NCBI GenBank assembly: GCA_014490595.1
Contig: CP061031.1
Location: 1,612,001-1,676,000, forward strand
DNA: 64,000 nucleotides
DNA from: Corynebacterium wankanglinii
Lineage (GTDB): Bacteria; Actinomycetota; Actinomycetes; Mycobacteriales; Mycobacteriaceae
Direction of reading: 5' to 3'
The notes under the pieces were generated by a model. That model had not been told where the DNA came from, made no database searches, and saw nothing but the letters and a program-made list of their open reading frames with translations. Position 1 is the first letter of the stretch. Each line of letters opens with the position of its first letter. Below are positions 9,490-21,850 of this stretch, in pieces. The position numbers were made by a program, and so were the translations under genes.

Positions 9490-9723
9490 TTAGTACTGGT
9501 CCTTGTGGTTGACGATGCGCTGGACCTTGTTCCAGTTAGAGAACCCGCCCGCAACAGCCACGATCAGGCCGAGCAGGAAGATGGTCCAAGATCCAAAAAT
9601 CAGACCGAAAGCGATGCCGCCAGCCACCCCGCCACCGGCCCAGAGGACGGCGTTGCGGGAGTATTGGCGCACGGCGGCTTTGCGTTGGGCAATAGGGTCG
9701 TTGGGGCGCGGCTGCATCGTCAT
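9490..9723 (-). CDS. Small two-helix membrane protein
   Basis: A 77-residue protein with a short polar N-terminus (RPNDPIAQRKAAVRQYSR), then two membrane segments (about 25-44 with GGGVAGGIAFGLIFGSW and 46-60 with IFLLGLIVAVAGGF), and a charged C-terminus ending NHKDQY. No family is recognised. It sits between the YigZ-type and S4 genes on the same strand with gaps below 20 bases, so it is probably cotranscribed. Confidence 0.68.
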   Translation of the reverse strand: MTMQPRPNDPIAQRKAAVRQYSRNAVLWAGGGVAGGIAFGLIFGSWTIFLLGLIVAVAGGFSNWNKVQRIVNHKDQY

Positions 9724-9742
9724 GGAGTGTAAGTGTAGCCCC

Positions 9743-10384
9743 TTACAGGGCGCGTTCGACCCAACGGTGGCCAGCAGGTTTCATCTCCGCTCCCCCATGC
9801 GTGGCCGCAGCAAGGAGTGCGTGAACGCGCTCTGCTTCCCCAGGAGCGAAGGCGAGCGTGTATGTCGCCGCGCGGTTGTATGAAACATCCACTACGTCGA
9901 TGCCGGCCGCACGCAGCTCCGACTCTATCCGCCCGGCCTCCGCATGCGGGAAGTCCACGGTGCCGAGCTCCCGGACCTCCCGCGTCACTCGCGTGGCCCC
10001 CTCGAGGGTCGCGCTGACAGCTTCGGTGTAGGCGCTGACTAAACCGCCGGTGCCGAGCTTGATGCCGCCGAAATAGCGGATCGCTACCGCTACCATGTCC
10101 TGCATCCCGGAGCCTTTCAGCACCTCGAGCATAGGTTTGCCCGCGGTCCCTGAGGGTTCCCCGTCGTCGGAGGAGCGCTCGATCGGCTGAGCGCCGTCCT
10201 GGTGCACGATGAAAGCCGAGCAGTGATGGCGCGCATCCGGGTACTGATCCCGCGCAGTCTGGATGACCTCGCGGGCCCGCTCTTCGGTGTCCGCCCGGGT
10301 GATCCAGCCGATAAAACGCGAGCGCTTAACCTCGAGCTCGTGGGTTACCAGCTCTTCCGCTGGGCGAACGTAGGATTGCTCCAC
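9743..10384 (-). CDS. YigZ/IMPACT family protein
   Basis: This 213-residue protein has the UPF0029 N-terminal fold: EVKRSRFIGWITRADTEERA, HHCSAFIVH, SSDDGEPSGTAGKPML and the hallmark AIRYFGGIKLGTGGLVSAY (about 85-125). A C-terminal domain follows (about 140-213). The GTG at 10384 was chosen because it lies five bases past the ilvA stop and directly before the conserved region; upstream sequence in this frame is a shadow of ilvA. The family is linked to translation regulation (IMPACT/Gcn1-like), but the bacterial role is unsettled. Confidence 0.9.
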   Translation of the reverse strand: MEQSYVRPAEELVTHELEVKRSRFIGWITRADTEERAREVIQTARDQYPDARHHCSAFIVHQDGAQPIERSSDDGEPSGTAGKPMLEVLKGSGMQDMVAVAIRYFGGIKLGTGGLVSAYTEAVSATLEGATRVTREVRELGTVDFPHAEAGRIESELRAAGIDVVDVSYNRAATYTLAFAPGEAERVHALLAAATHGGAEMKPAGHRWVERAL

Positions 10385-10388
10385 TGCT

Positions 10389-11689
10389 CTACCCCGCCAC
10401 GATGAAGTCGTACTCCGGCGTGCCGGGTTCCAAGCGTCGGCAGCCGAGCGGCGACGCCTCCATGCGCCCCAGCAGCGGTTCGAGGTCTCCAGCGCGAGCG
10501 AGCTCAATGCCCACCAGAGCGGCGCCCGTTTCACGGTTATTCTTCTTCAGATACTCGAAGAGCACGATGTCGTCCTCCCCGCCGAGGATGTCGTTGAGGA
10601 AGTGGCGCAGCTGCCCCGCTTCCTGCGGGAAGTTCACAAGGAAGTAATGCCTCAATCCTCGGTGGACGAGCGAGCGCTCCATCACCTCGGCGTACCGCAA
10701 CACGTCGTTATTGCCGCCGGAGATGATGCACACCGCAGTCGAGCCCGGGGCAAGATCAGCTAACCCCAGACCAGCCACCGATAACGCGCCAGCGGGCTCT
10801 GCGATGATGCCCTCGTTTTGGTACAGCCCGAGCATCTCCGTGCACACCGCGCCTTCGTCTGCTGAGAACAGCGCCGTCGCGTCCCGGTGCCCGTTGAAGA
10901 TCTGCCATGGGATGGCGCCGATGCGCTTGACCGCTGCGCCGTCCACAAACGGGTCGATGGTCTCCAACGTCACAGGCTCGCCTGCTGCGCTTGCCGCGCC
11001 TAACGACGCAGCACCTTTCGGCTCCACCCAACCACCTTTGTCGCCGGAGACATGTCTGCCAGGTAGGACAGCACCCCGGAGATGAGACCGCCACCGCCCA
11101 CGGGCACGAGCACGGTGTCCAGCTCCTTGCCCAGGCTGGCAAGCTGCGCCACTATCTCTGCCGCCACGGTTCCTTGGCCAACGACGGTGTCCCGGGAATC
11201 GAACGGCTCGATGATCGTTGCGCCACATGCAGCCGCGTCCTCGCGTGCGGCCTGCGCTGCTTCGTCGAAAGTGTTGCCCGTGACCACGAGGTCAATCGCG
11301 TCACCGCCGTGCACGCGGATCCTGTCGCGTTTCTGTTTCGGCGTGGGCTTCGGGACGAAGATCCTGCCCTGAATACCCATGGCGCGGCACGCGTACGCAA
11401 CGCCCTGGGCGTGGTTACCGGCGGAGGCGGCTACCACGCCTGCCGCCCGCGCGTCATCGTCAAGCTGAGAAATGCCGTAGTACGCGCCGCGAATCTTGTA
11501 TGAGCGCACGTCCTGCAGATCTTCGCGCTTGAGGTAGACCTCCACCCCGTGCTGCTCCGACAGTCGAGGGCAGTACTGCAACGGCGTCGGCGAAATCACC
11601 GACGAAATACGACCCTGCGCGAATCTAATATCCGCGGCATGGACGGCATCGAAGGCGGCATCGGACGATTCTGGGGTGCCTGTACGCAT
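10389..11689 (-). CDS. ilvA: Threonine ammonia-lyase (threonine dehydratase), frame broken
   Basis: IlvA deaminates threonine to 2-oxobutanoate, the committed step to isoleucine. The PLP-binding Lys65 sits in DVRSYKIRGAY; ASAGNHAQGVAY, VPVGGGGLISGV and CIISGGNNDVLRYAE follow, with a regulatory ACT-like C-terminus (HYFLVNFPQEAGQLRHFL, NNRETGAALVGIEL). After PATKVVG the frame is lost; one added G in the run at 11027-11029 gives VVGVEPKGAASLG and a 433-residue enzyme of normal size. ATG 11689 was chosen over ATG 11722 because homologues have short N-termini. It is likely cotranscribed with the YigZ gene five bases downstream. The break is most simply a deletion error. Confidence 0.92.
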
Positions 11690-11885
11690 GGTTAGCGAGT
11701 TTATCCCTGTCCCACTGCGCATGTTCGTTCACTCTCTTGGCTCCTGGCTCGGTGCCCTGCACTCCCAACCGAAACAGAGCACTATATTTTTAACGACGAA
11801 CCTGCTAGGTTCATCGGAGTGTCATGTGGGGCGCAGCTCCCACAATGACGGCTTTGCATCTTTTACGAGGAGAATACGAGAACAT

Positions 11886-12356
11886 ATGAAGCGCATTTCC
11901 ACTGCAGCAGTCGCTGCGGCTACCGCCATGTCCCTGGCCACCGTCCCCGCATTCGCGCAAGACGCCGACACCGCACCCACCGTGTCGACCACCACCGAGT
12001 CCAAGCCGACCACCACCGAGTCCAAGCCGACCACCACCGAGTCCAAGCCGACCACCACCGAGTCCAAGCCGACCACCACCGAGTCCAAGCCGACCACCAC
12101 CGAGTCCAAGCCGACCACCACCGGTTCCAAGCCGACCAACAACACCAAGCAGGATTCCAATAGCTCCGGCTCCTCTCAGGGCACTCTCGTTGCCGTCCTC
12201 TCCGGTACGCTCGGTGCGGTGCTGACCACGAGCCTCATCGTGCTCTCCGACCCGCGTGGCGCCAACAAGATCATCGACCTGGTCAACAACCAGTTCGGCC
12301 TTGGCATCCCGCACCTGAACGTTCCGAAGATCCAGCTGCCGAACCTCCCCTTCTAA
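11886..12356 (+). CDS. Secreted Thr-rich repeat protein with C-terminal hydrophobic helix
   Basis: A 156-residue protein with a clear Sec signal peptide (MKRISTAAVAAATAMSLATV, AFA cleavage near residue 24). The mature N-terminus is six TTTESKP units and one TTTGSKP, then an Asn/Ser linker, one hydrophobic segment (about 99-119, LVAVLSGTLGAVLTTSLIVL) and a C-terminal tail (HLNVPKIQLPNLPF). A ribosome site AGGAG lies upstream of ATG 11886. The following gene has the same plan (signal peptide, Thr/Pro/Lys linker, one late hydrophobic helix), so the two look like an operon of cell-envelope proteins. Function unknown; the linker could be a wall-spanning stalk. Confidence 0.78.
   Translation: MKRISTAAVAAATAMSLATVPAFAQDADTAPTVSTTTESKPTTTESKPTTTESKPTTTESKPTTTESKPTTTESKPTTTGSKPTNNTKQDSNSSGSSQGTLVAVLSGTLGAVLTTSLIVLSDPRGANKIIDLVNNQFGLGIPHLNVPKIQLPNLPF
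11991..12137 (+). repeat. Seven tandem 21-bp coding repeats (TTTESKP)
   Basis: Six identical 21-base units (ACCACCGAGTCCAAGCCGAC plus C) are followed by a seventh with two changes (GGT for GAG context, encoding TTTGSKP). The near identity at DNA level suggests recent expansion and probable copy-number variation among strains. Confidence 0.95.
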
Positions 12357-12389
12357 CCAATCACTCTTTCGCCTGAGGAAGGTCCATCA

Positions 12390-12922
12390 ATGAAGTCCCG
12401 TTTCGTAGCCGTGTCCTTCGCCGCCACCGCTATCGCAGCCGGTTCCCTCGCGGGTGCCGCAGCCGCCGCCGAATCTGCAACTTCGACGACGACCCAGTCC
12501 AAGCCTGCCGAGCCTACTTCCTCGGTAGCGCAATCGAAGGCGACCGCCGAATCCAGCACGGCGGCCACCAAGACCAGCGAGCCGGCACCGAAGCCGTCCG
12601 TTGTTGCCCCGAAGCCCACTGAGAACGATCCGACCACGACGATCTCCCTGGGGGAGGAGGCTTCCGAGTCCGCTCCGGCCACGAAGCCCAAGGATCCTAA
12701 GAACACAAGCACCCCGGGGTCACCATCACTCCGACCCCGACGTACACGGCGCCAGAATGGCTGCAGCCGTCCTCGCACGAGGAGAAGGCGCTTGAAGTCA
12801 TTGCGAAGATCACCTTGTGGGTTACCGCGATTACTGCCGCTGTGAGCTCGCTGATGGTCATTGCGGGTTCCATTCCGGGCCTGAAAGAGAATATTCGGCA
12901 GATAACTGGCGCTTTTAAGTAA
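12390..12922 (+). CDS. Secreted protein with Thr/Pro/Lys linker and C-terminal helix, frame broken
   Basis: The protein opens with a signal peptide (MKSRFVAVSFAATAIAAGSL, AAA cleavage near residue 27), then a low-complexity linker (TTTQSKPAEPTSS, KTSEPAPKPSVVAPKP). At CCCCGGGG (12712-12719) the frame shifts into Arg-rich nonsense, while another frame continues with a plausible end: TITPTPTYTAPEWLQPSS, then EVIAKITLWVTAITAAVSS and LMVIAGSIPGL, stopping at TAA 12920. One added G or C gives 177 residues. It follows the preceding repeat protein by 33 bases with AGGAAGG before the ATG, and shares its architecture. Function unknown. Confidence 0.72.
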
Positions 12923-12943
12923 AAACGCGCCTAGTCTCGCTTA

Positions 12944-12975
12944 AAAGCCCGCCCGGCCTCCGCCGGGCGGGCTTT
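12944..12975. terminator. Strong bidirectional intrinsic terminator
   Basis: A perfect 14-bp stem (AAAGCCCGCCCGGC at 12944-12957 with its complement at 12962-12975) and a four-base loop lies between convergent genes. T tracts flank it on both strands, so it can end both the secreted-protein operon and dnaE transcription. Confidence 0.93.
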
Positions 12976-13004
12976 CACTGTTGCCCCACCCCGCACGGGC
13001 GGGG

Positions 13005-16563
<3,559 letters not shown>

Positions 16564-16620
16564 GCGGCACATCTTAGACAACGGGCCGACACGGACGAAT
16601 CCCCTCGAAAATCTATTCGG

Positions 16621-17889
16621 TTATTCGTACCGGAGGGCGTCGATAGGCTGCATTTTTGCGGCCTTCGACGCAGGGTACGCACCGAAAAACACACCCGTAG
16701 CAAGCGAGAACAGCAGGGAGAAGATTACCGCGCTGAGCGGGGGCCACGTCATGTCGAGCACCACGGAGCTTGCGATCATGCCGACTGCCCCGCCGAGGAT
16801 CACGCCGATGATGCCGCCGATGAGGCACACCAGCATCGCCTCGACAATGAACTGCACACGAATATCGTTCTGGGTCGCCCCCAGTGCTTTGCGCACACCG
16901 ATTTCGCGCGTGCGCTCCGTAACGGTGATGAGCATGATGTTCATCACGCCGATCCCGCCGACGAGCAGCGAGATGCCGCCGATGGCGGACAGCACAGTCG
17001 ACAAGGTGCGGAAGATCGTGGTCAGGCCTTCCAGCCCGGCGGCGATGTCGAACACCTCGGCCTCGAAGTCCTCGTTGCCGGCGTACTTTCGGTCGAGGTA
17101 GCTCTGCAGGTCAGCACGGAAGGCCTCAGGGTCCTCGTCCGCTGAGGAGCGGACGCTAAACGACGGCACCCAGTTGACCTCCATCCCCAATCGGTCGGCC
17201 GACGTGATCGGGATGAAGATATCCGCGAAAGAGGACTCGCCGAAGGTCGGGTTGTCCGCTGCCTTCTCCAAGACACCCACGATGGTGAACACGCTGGTGT
17301 TGTTATCCACCTCCACGTCGAACCGGGAGCCGAGGGCCGCGCTTGCGTCGCCGCCGAAAAGTGCGTCCACGAGCTCGGGGGAAACCACCGCAACGGGGCG
17401 CTGACTATCGATCATGTCCTGCGAAATGCCGCGCCCGTACTGCACCTTCAGACTGCGGATGTCGAGGGATCTTTCGAGCACCGGGTTCACGCTCACGCCG
17501 GCGGTCGTGTCTCCAAGGCTGGCCTCGCCGTCACTGGAGATGTCGATGTCGACGCCCTGAACGCGGTCGCCGAAGGAGGCGGCGAGGGCGTTCAAGTCGT
17601 CGATAGTCATCCCGTCGCGCTCATCCGTCGGTGGAGCCATGCTGAAACCGGCGAACGGGTCGTCCGACGCCTCGCCGTCCTCCGCACGCTCGTGGACCAT
17701 CACCGGATACGTGGTGGTGCCGGCGTCTTCCAAACCGCCCATGACGTCGTTTTCTAGCGCTCGCCCGAGCGTCATGATGATAATCACGGCCATGATGCCG
17801 ATGATGATGCCCAGCAGGGTGAGCAACGAGCGGAGTTTGTTGGTGTTCAAGCTGGACATGGCCAGCCGCAGTGATTCACGAATGTTCAT
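16621..17889 (-). CDS. ABC transporter permease, MacB/FtsX type
   Basis: A 422-residue permease with the MacB topology: helix 1 near the N-terminus (about 18-44, LRSLLTLLGIIIGIMAVIII), a large extracytoplasmic MacB_PCD domain (about 45-285), and three C-terminal helices (about 295-320, 340-375, 380-405) containing the FtsX motif ERTREIGVRKALGAT. It starts one base after the ATPase gene stops, and with the lipoprotein adaptor upstream makes a complete tripartite-type exporter. The substrate is unknown; MacB-type systems export peptides, lipids or toxins by mechanical force. An outer TolC-like partner is not visible. Confidence 0.92.
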   Translation of the reverse strand: MNIRESLRLAMSSLNTNKLRSLLTLLGIIIGIMAVIIIMTLGRALENDVMGGLEDAGTTTYPVMVHERAEDGEASDDPFAGFSMAPPTDERDGMTIDDLNALAASFGDRVQGVDIDISSDGEASLGDTTAGVSVNPVLERSLDIRSLKVQYGRGISQDMIDSQRPVAVVSPELVDALFGGDASAALGSRFDVEVDNNTSVFTIVGVLEKAADNPTFGESSFADIFIPITSADRLGMEVNWVPSFSVRSSADEDPEAFRADLQSYLDRKYAGNEDFEAEVFDIAAGLEGLTTIFRTLSTVLSAIGGISLLVGGIGVMNIMLITVTERTREIGVRKALGATQNDIRVQFIVEAMLVCLIGGIIGVILGGAVGMIASSVVLDMTWPPLSAVIFSLLFSLATGVFFGAYPASKAAKMQPIDALRYE

Positions 17890-18630
17890 CTAGGTCGCAC
17901 CTCCCGGCTGGCGCACTCCTGCGATGCGGCCGTCCATCATCTCCACCACTCGTCCGGTTTCCTCCGCCAGCTCCGGGTTGTGGGTGATGAAGACGATTGC
18001 TTTGCCAAGCTCCTGGTTGAGCTCGTGGAACAAATCCATCACCATGCGTCCTGTCTTCGAGTCGAGCGCGCCGGTCGGCTCGTCCGCCAAAAGCAGATCC
18101 GGATCGTTGGCCAAGCTGCGCGCAATCGCGACGCGCTGCTTCTGGCCGCCCGAGAGTTCGTTCGGGTTGTGGTGAAGGCGGTCCCCCATTCCCATCCGGT
18201 CCAGCAGCGCAGCCGCGCGTTCCTCACGCTCCTTGCGCTCCACGCCCGCGTACATCATCGGCATCGCCACGTTCTGCAATGCGTCGATACGCCCGATGAG
18301 GTTGAAGTTTTGAAAGATGAAGCCGATGTTTTGACTGCGGTAGGCCGCGAGTTCCTTGTCCTCCTTGGCGTATACCGGCTCGCCGTTGAAGGCGTACGCC
18401 CCCTTTGTCGGCCGGTCCAGCATGCCAATCAGATTCATCAGCGTGGACTTGCCGCAACCGGACGGACCGACGATGGAGACGAACTCGCCTTGGTCGGCGT
18501 AGAAGTCAACGCCGTGCAGCACTGTCAGTTCGCTTGGCTCACCCTCGTTGTAGGTCTTGACTATCTGGCGCATGTCGATGAGCAGGCCTGAATCGGCCAT
18601 GCCCCGGTGCCTGGCTGTGGGTGCAGTCAT
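17890..18630 (-). CDS. ABC transporter ATP-binding protein, MacB/LolD type
   Basis: A 246-residue ATPase with Walker A GPSGCGKSTLMNLIG (about 56-70), Q-loop FIFQNFNLI, signature LSGGQKQRVAIARSLA, Walker B LLLADEPTGALD and the H-loop FITHNPELAE. FQNFNL and the short length match LolD/MacA-partner ATPases. The ATG at 18630 directly abuts the adaptor gene stop; ATG 18600 (MADSGLLID) is an alternative start. It would energise the neighbouring MacB-like permease. Confidence 0.93.
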   Translation of the reverse strand: MTAPTARHRGMADSGLLIDMRQIVKTYNEGEPSELTVLHGVDFYADQGEFVSIVGPSGCGKSTLMNLIGMLDRPTKGAYAFNGEPVYAKEDKELAAYRSQNIGFIFQNFNLIGRIDALQNVAMPMMYAGVERKEREERAAALLDRMGMGDRLHHNPNELSGGQKQRVAIARSLANDPDLLLADEPTGALDSKTGRMVMDLFHELNQELGKAIVFITHNPELAEETGRVVEMMDGRIAGVRQPGGAT

Positions 18631-20370
18631 CTACTGCCCCTCGGCGGCACGCCGGGTGCTCGTCACCGTCACCGTCGCCGTAGTGCGCTCTTTCTCCTCC
18701 TTGGCCTGGCGGACTTTCTCCGTGTCAAAGTTCCGGTCAGTGACCTCCACCGTTTCACCGATGCGGTCCATGTATTCGTCCGGCCAATTGATCACAATGT
18801 CGCCCGGCTTGAGGTCTCCGCCGGTCACGGCGATGTCCACATCGTTGGCTGCTCCAGTCTTCACGGAGCGTTCTTCCACGGTGCCGGACGTGGCGTCGTC
18901 GTTGTCCGTTGCTAGGACAAGCACTTTCTGGTCCTTGTCTTCACCGAAAACGGCGTCTTGGGGCACGCTGAGAGCGTCCTTGGCTTCTGCGGTGATGATC
19001 TCCGCGCGTGCGCTGCCCCCGAGAAGCAGCCCCTCTTTGTCGCCGGTGATCTCGATTTCCACCGGGAAGGTCACCTCGTTTGATTTACTGACCTGCCCGC
19101 CCATGCCGCCCAGCGCCGGGTTCTGGTTGCCGCCCGACACGGAATCGGCTGCGGGCGCAATGCGCGACACTCGACCGCTGAATGTCTTCTTGCCGGTGGC
19201 GGTGGAGGTGAATTCCACCCGGTCCCCTTCGGTGATGTTGGGGATGTCCGCCTCGCGGACGTCGGTGCGGATGACCAACCGGGAATCATCCGCGATCGTG
19301 AGCAGTTTGCCCTGCGGGATATCGCCCTCGCGGACATCGACGCTAGTAACCAGGCCTGCGATCGGAGCGTAGACGGTAGATTCGCGCACTTGGTACTCGA
19401 GCGTGCCGTCGCCGTCGCCGAGCTGTGCGGCCTCCACCTGACGCCACGCGGAATCCAACTGCGCCTGGAGTTGATCCCGCTCCTGGACGGCTTGCGCCTG
19501 GGCCGCCGCCAGGTTTGCCTGCGCGTCCTGGAGCGCCGCATACGCTTCCTCAGTGCTCACACCGGGCCCGACGCCCGCACCGGGCCCAGCCGCAGCGCCG
19601 CCGGATTCCCCCATCAGTTGCGTGAGCTGATCCGGGGACAAGCCTCCCGGTTGGCCGGGCTGGGCCGGTGCGCCGGGCGTTCCCGGAGCCCCGATTGGCC
19701 CAGGGGCGCCCGGCTGACCAGGTACCGCCTCCGGAGCCTGGGGTGCCGCCGGAGGGGCGGTGCGCACGCCGGGCAAGTGGGACGAAATGTCACCGGCTGC
19801 CCGCTCGATCACCGCGAGCCCCCGGCTTGCTACGCGCGCACCGCCATTAGCAGCGACAGCCGCGTTGTACGCCGCCTGCGCTTGGTTGACTTGAGCCTGC
19901 GCTGCCCGAATAGCCGGGTTCGTGCCGTTGTCCAGACCGGCCTGGTGCGCATTGAGCTGAGACCGAAGCTGGTCAACGGTTGCCTGGGCATCCGCCTGCG
20001 CGTTGGCCTGCTGCTTCTGCTGGATTTCCAACTGCCGCTGCAGTTGCTCGGAGTCCAACGCCGCGAGGAACTGCTCAGGCTGCACGCGGTCGCCCGCCTT
20101 CACCGCCACTTTCTGCACCTCGGACTGCACGGGAGTCGAGATATTAATGGAGCGCACCGGCTCGATCGTGCCGTTGACAACGACGCTGTCGGACACTCCC
20201 TCGCTGGATGCCACCGTGTAATCGCCCGGGTTCAGGCCATCCCCTTGTGCATCGTTGCCCTCGCCGCCGAAGCCACATGCGCCAAGAAAGAGTGCGGATG
20301 TGGTCACTAACGCAAGCCCCGCCCGCGTGAAACGCTTACGTTCGGTCTGGTTGTCGGTGTGGGAAGCCAA
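18631..20370 (-). CDS. Lipoprotein membrane-fusion (HlyD/MacA-like) adaptor with collagen-like insert
   Basis: This is the adaptor of the ABC exporter. A TTG at 20370 is the best start: AGGAG lies five bases upstream and the signal peptide ends in a lipobox (FLGAC, Cys32). A barrel-sandwich half follows (VQSEVQKVAVKAGDRVQPEQ), then two coiled-coil arms (QKQQANAQADAQATVDQLRS and AQANLAAAQAQAVQERDQLQ). Between the arms sits a Gly/Pro-rich collagen-like stretch of GxP triplets (about 220-255, e.g. GAPGPIGAPGTPGAPA). The second lipoyl half (VYAPIAGLVTSVDVREGDIP) and beta-barrel close the protein. In other MFPs the arms join by a short loop, so the insert is unusual. 579 residues. Confidence 0.88.
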   Translation of the reverse strand: MASHTDNQTERKRFTRAGLALVTTSALFLGACGFGGEGNDAQGDGLNPGDYTVASSEGVSDSVVVNGTIEPVRSINISTPVQSEVQKVAVKAGDRVQPEQFLAALDSEQLQRQLEIQQKQQANAQADAQATVDQLRSQLNAHQAGLDNGTNPAIRAAQAQVNQAQAAYNAAVAANGGARVASRGLAVIERAAGDISSHLPGVRTAPPAAPQAPEAVPGQPGAPGPIGAPGTPGAPAQPGQPGGLSPDQLTQLMGESGGAAAGPGAGVGPGVSTEEAYAALQDAQANLAAAQAQAVQERDQLQAQLDSAWRQVEAAQLGDGDGTLEYQVRESTVYAPIAGLVTSVDVREGDIPQGKLLTIADDSRLVIRTDVREADIPNITEGDRVEFTSTATGKKTFSGRVSRIAPAADSVSGGNQNPALGGMGGQVSKSNEVTFPVEIEITGDKEGLLLGGSARAEIITAEAKDALSVPQDAVFGEDKDQKVLVLATDNDDATSGTVEERSVKTGAANDVDIAVTGGDLKPGDIVINWPDEYMDRIGETVEVTDRNFDTEKVRQAKEEKERTTATVTVTSTRRAAEGQ

Positions 20371-20411
20371 GAGATCTCCTCGCATCACGGCCATGCAGAT
20401 AACTCCGCAAA

Positions 20412-20915
20412 CTATACACGCCCACCTGTTACCGGCGGGGTGAGAGCGAAAGCTCCCCACACCGCGTCAGCCGGAAGCATTTCCACGGCAAGCACGCGGT
20501 AGTCGGCCTCAATCTGCAACAGCTCCGCGCGTCCGGCGTGCACCACAGCGCCGGTGAGGGGGTCGGTGGTGGCGGACCGGAGGACGTCGATACGCAGTCT
20601 GCCTATCGACGGCTCCGGGACCACGATCGGCGCCCGCCCCGTGACCAGCACTTCGCTCACTCGCGGAGCTGGCTGCACCACCGCCGCTGCCTCGTCCGCG
20701 TCGAGGGGGCGGGCGAAGCTCACCAGTGCGAAAGAAGCCTCGTCGTGGTCGAGGGTGGCCGCGGCGCGTTCCACGTAGGCAGGCTCGGATTCCCCCGGCT
20801 GCGGGCCTAACGTGTCACCCTGTAACACGCGCGGCGCGGGAGGAGTTGCGGCGCCGACCGCCCAAAAGCAGGCGACAGCGAGTGCCACGGCGACCACGCA
20901 CGCCCGGAATCGCAT
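20412..20915 (-). CDS. Small membrane-anchored or secreted hypothetical protein
   Basis: A 167-residue protein with one N-terminal hydrophobic segment (about 5-22, ACVVAVALAVACFWAVGAA) and an extracytoplasmic domain that I do not recognise (AAATLDHDEASFALVSFARP, RVSEVLVTGRAPIVVPEP, ADYRVLAVEMLPADAVWGAF). ATG 20915 overlaps the rluD stop as TAATG, pointing to coupled translation. It ends 41 bases before the adaptor gene, so it may be an accessory of the exporter. Function unknown. Confidence 0.7.
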   Translation of the reverse strand: MRFRACVVAVALAVACFWAVGAATPPAPRVLQGDTLGPQPGESEPAYVERAAATLDHDEASFALVSFARPLDADEAAAVVQPAPRVSEVLVTGRAPIVVPEPSIGRLRIDVLRSATTDPLTGAVVHAGRAELLQIEADYRVLAVEMLPADAVWGAFALTPPVTGGRV

Positions 20916-21850
20916 TACCCCTGGCGCACCCTCTCCAGTGCGATGCGTAGGTCCTCGGGGTACTCGGAGACGACCTCCATGTACTCGCCGGTGCGAGGGT
21001 GGGTAAAGCCCAGCTTTGTCGCGTGGAGCCACTGGCGCCTCAGCCCGAGCTCCTTGGCAAGGTTGGGGTCTGAGCCGTACATGGGGTCACCCACGCACGG
21101 GTGCCCCACCGAGGACATGTGCACGCGGATCTGGTGGGTGCGGCCGGTTTCCAGATGGATATCCAGCAAACTGGCACGCCGGAAAGCCTCGATGACGCTG
21201 TAATGGGTCACACTCGGCCGCCCATCCTGGGTGACGGCGAACTTCCAGCCCGCAGAAGGGTGGCGCGCAATCGGGGCGTCGATGGTGCCCTCGATCGGGT
21301 CGGGCAACCCTTGGACGAGCGCGTGGTATGTCTTGTCCACCGTGCGCTCCTTGAAGGCCCGCTTGAGCACCGAATACGCGGGCACGCTCGCGGCCACGAT
21401 CATGACTCCGGATGTTCCCACGTCCAGCCGCTGGACAATGCCTTGGCGTTCCGGGGGTCCGGCGTCGGGCAGCGTGTACCCCATCGCCTGCAAACCACCG
21501 ACAACGTCGGGCCCCTCCCACCCAAGCGTCGGATGCGCAGCCACGCCGACCGGCTTGTCCACAGCGATGACATCGGCGTCCTGGTACAGGATCTCCAGAC
21601 CTTCCACCAGCTCCGTCACCGGCTGGGGCGCCCGTTTCGGCTCGGGCAGCGTCACCTCCAGCATCGCGCCGCAAGACACCCGGTCGGATTTTTGCGCCGC
21701 AGCGCCGTCGACAAGCACATCGCCCTCAGCAGCCATTTCAGCGGCGACCGAGCGGGAAACGCCGAACAGCTTCGCGATTGCTGCGTCCACCCGCATGCCT
21801 TCTAGCCCCTCTGGGACGGGCAGCGCCCTGAACTCACCGCTCATCGCCAC
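20915..21850 (-). CDS. rluD: RluA/RluD family pseudouridine synthase
   Basis: The enzyme isomerises uridine in 23S rRNA. An N-terminal S4 domain (about 18-70, [20 protein letters not shown]) precedes the catalytic domain, with [15 protein letters not shown] and the catalytic Asp143 in [30 protein letters not shown] follows. The usual His before RLD is Gln here. At 311 residues the length is standard. It overlaps lspA by 17 bases, an order conserved in actinobacteria. The exact target uridines cannot be told from sequence. Confidence 0.92.
   Translation of the reverse strand: MAMSGEFRALPVPEGLEGMRVDAAIAKLFGVSRSVAAEMAAEGDVLVDGAAAQKSDRVSCGAMLEVTLPEPKRAPQPVTELVEGLEILYQDADVIAVDKPVGVAAHPTLGWEGPDVVGGLQAMGYTLPDAGPPERQGIVQRLDVGTSGVMIVAASVPAYSVLKRAFKERTVDKTYHALVQGLPDPIEGTIDAPIARHPSAGWKFAVTQDGRPSVTHYSVIEAFRRASLLDIHLETGRTHQIRVHMSSVGHPCVGDPMYGSDPNLAKELGLRRQWLHATKLGFTHPRTGEYMEVVSEYPEDLRIALERVRQG

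Noticed and set aside
12390..12845. Arg-rich C-terminus of the second secreted protein as read
   Set aside because: The alternative frame gives a coherent hydrophobic helix and a stop just before the terminator, so the Arg-rich end is an artefact of the frame loss.
16621..20370. Recently acquired resistance exporter
   Set aside because: Codon use and base composition match the neighbours, and there are no mobility genes or flanking repeats; it looks like part of the core chromosome.
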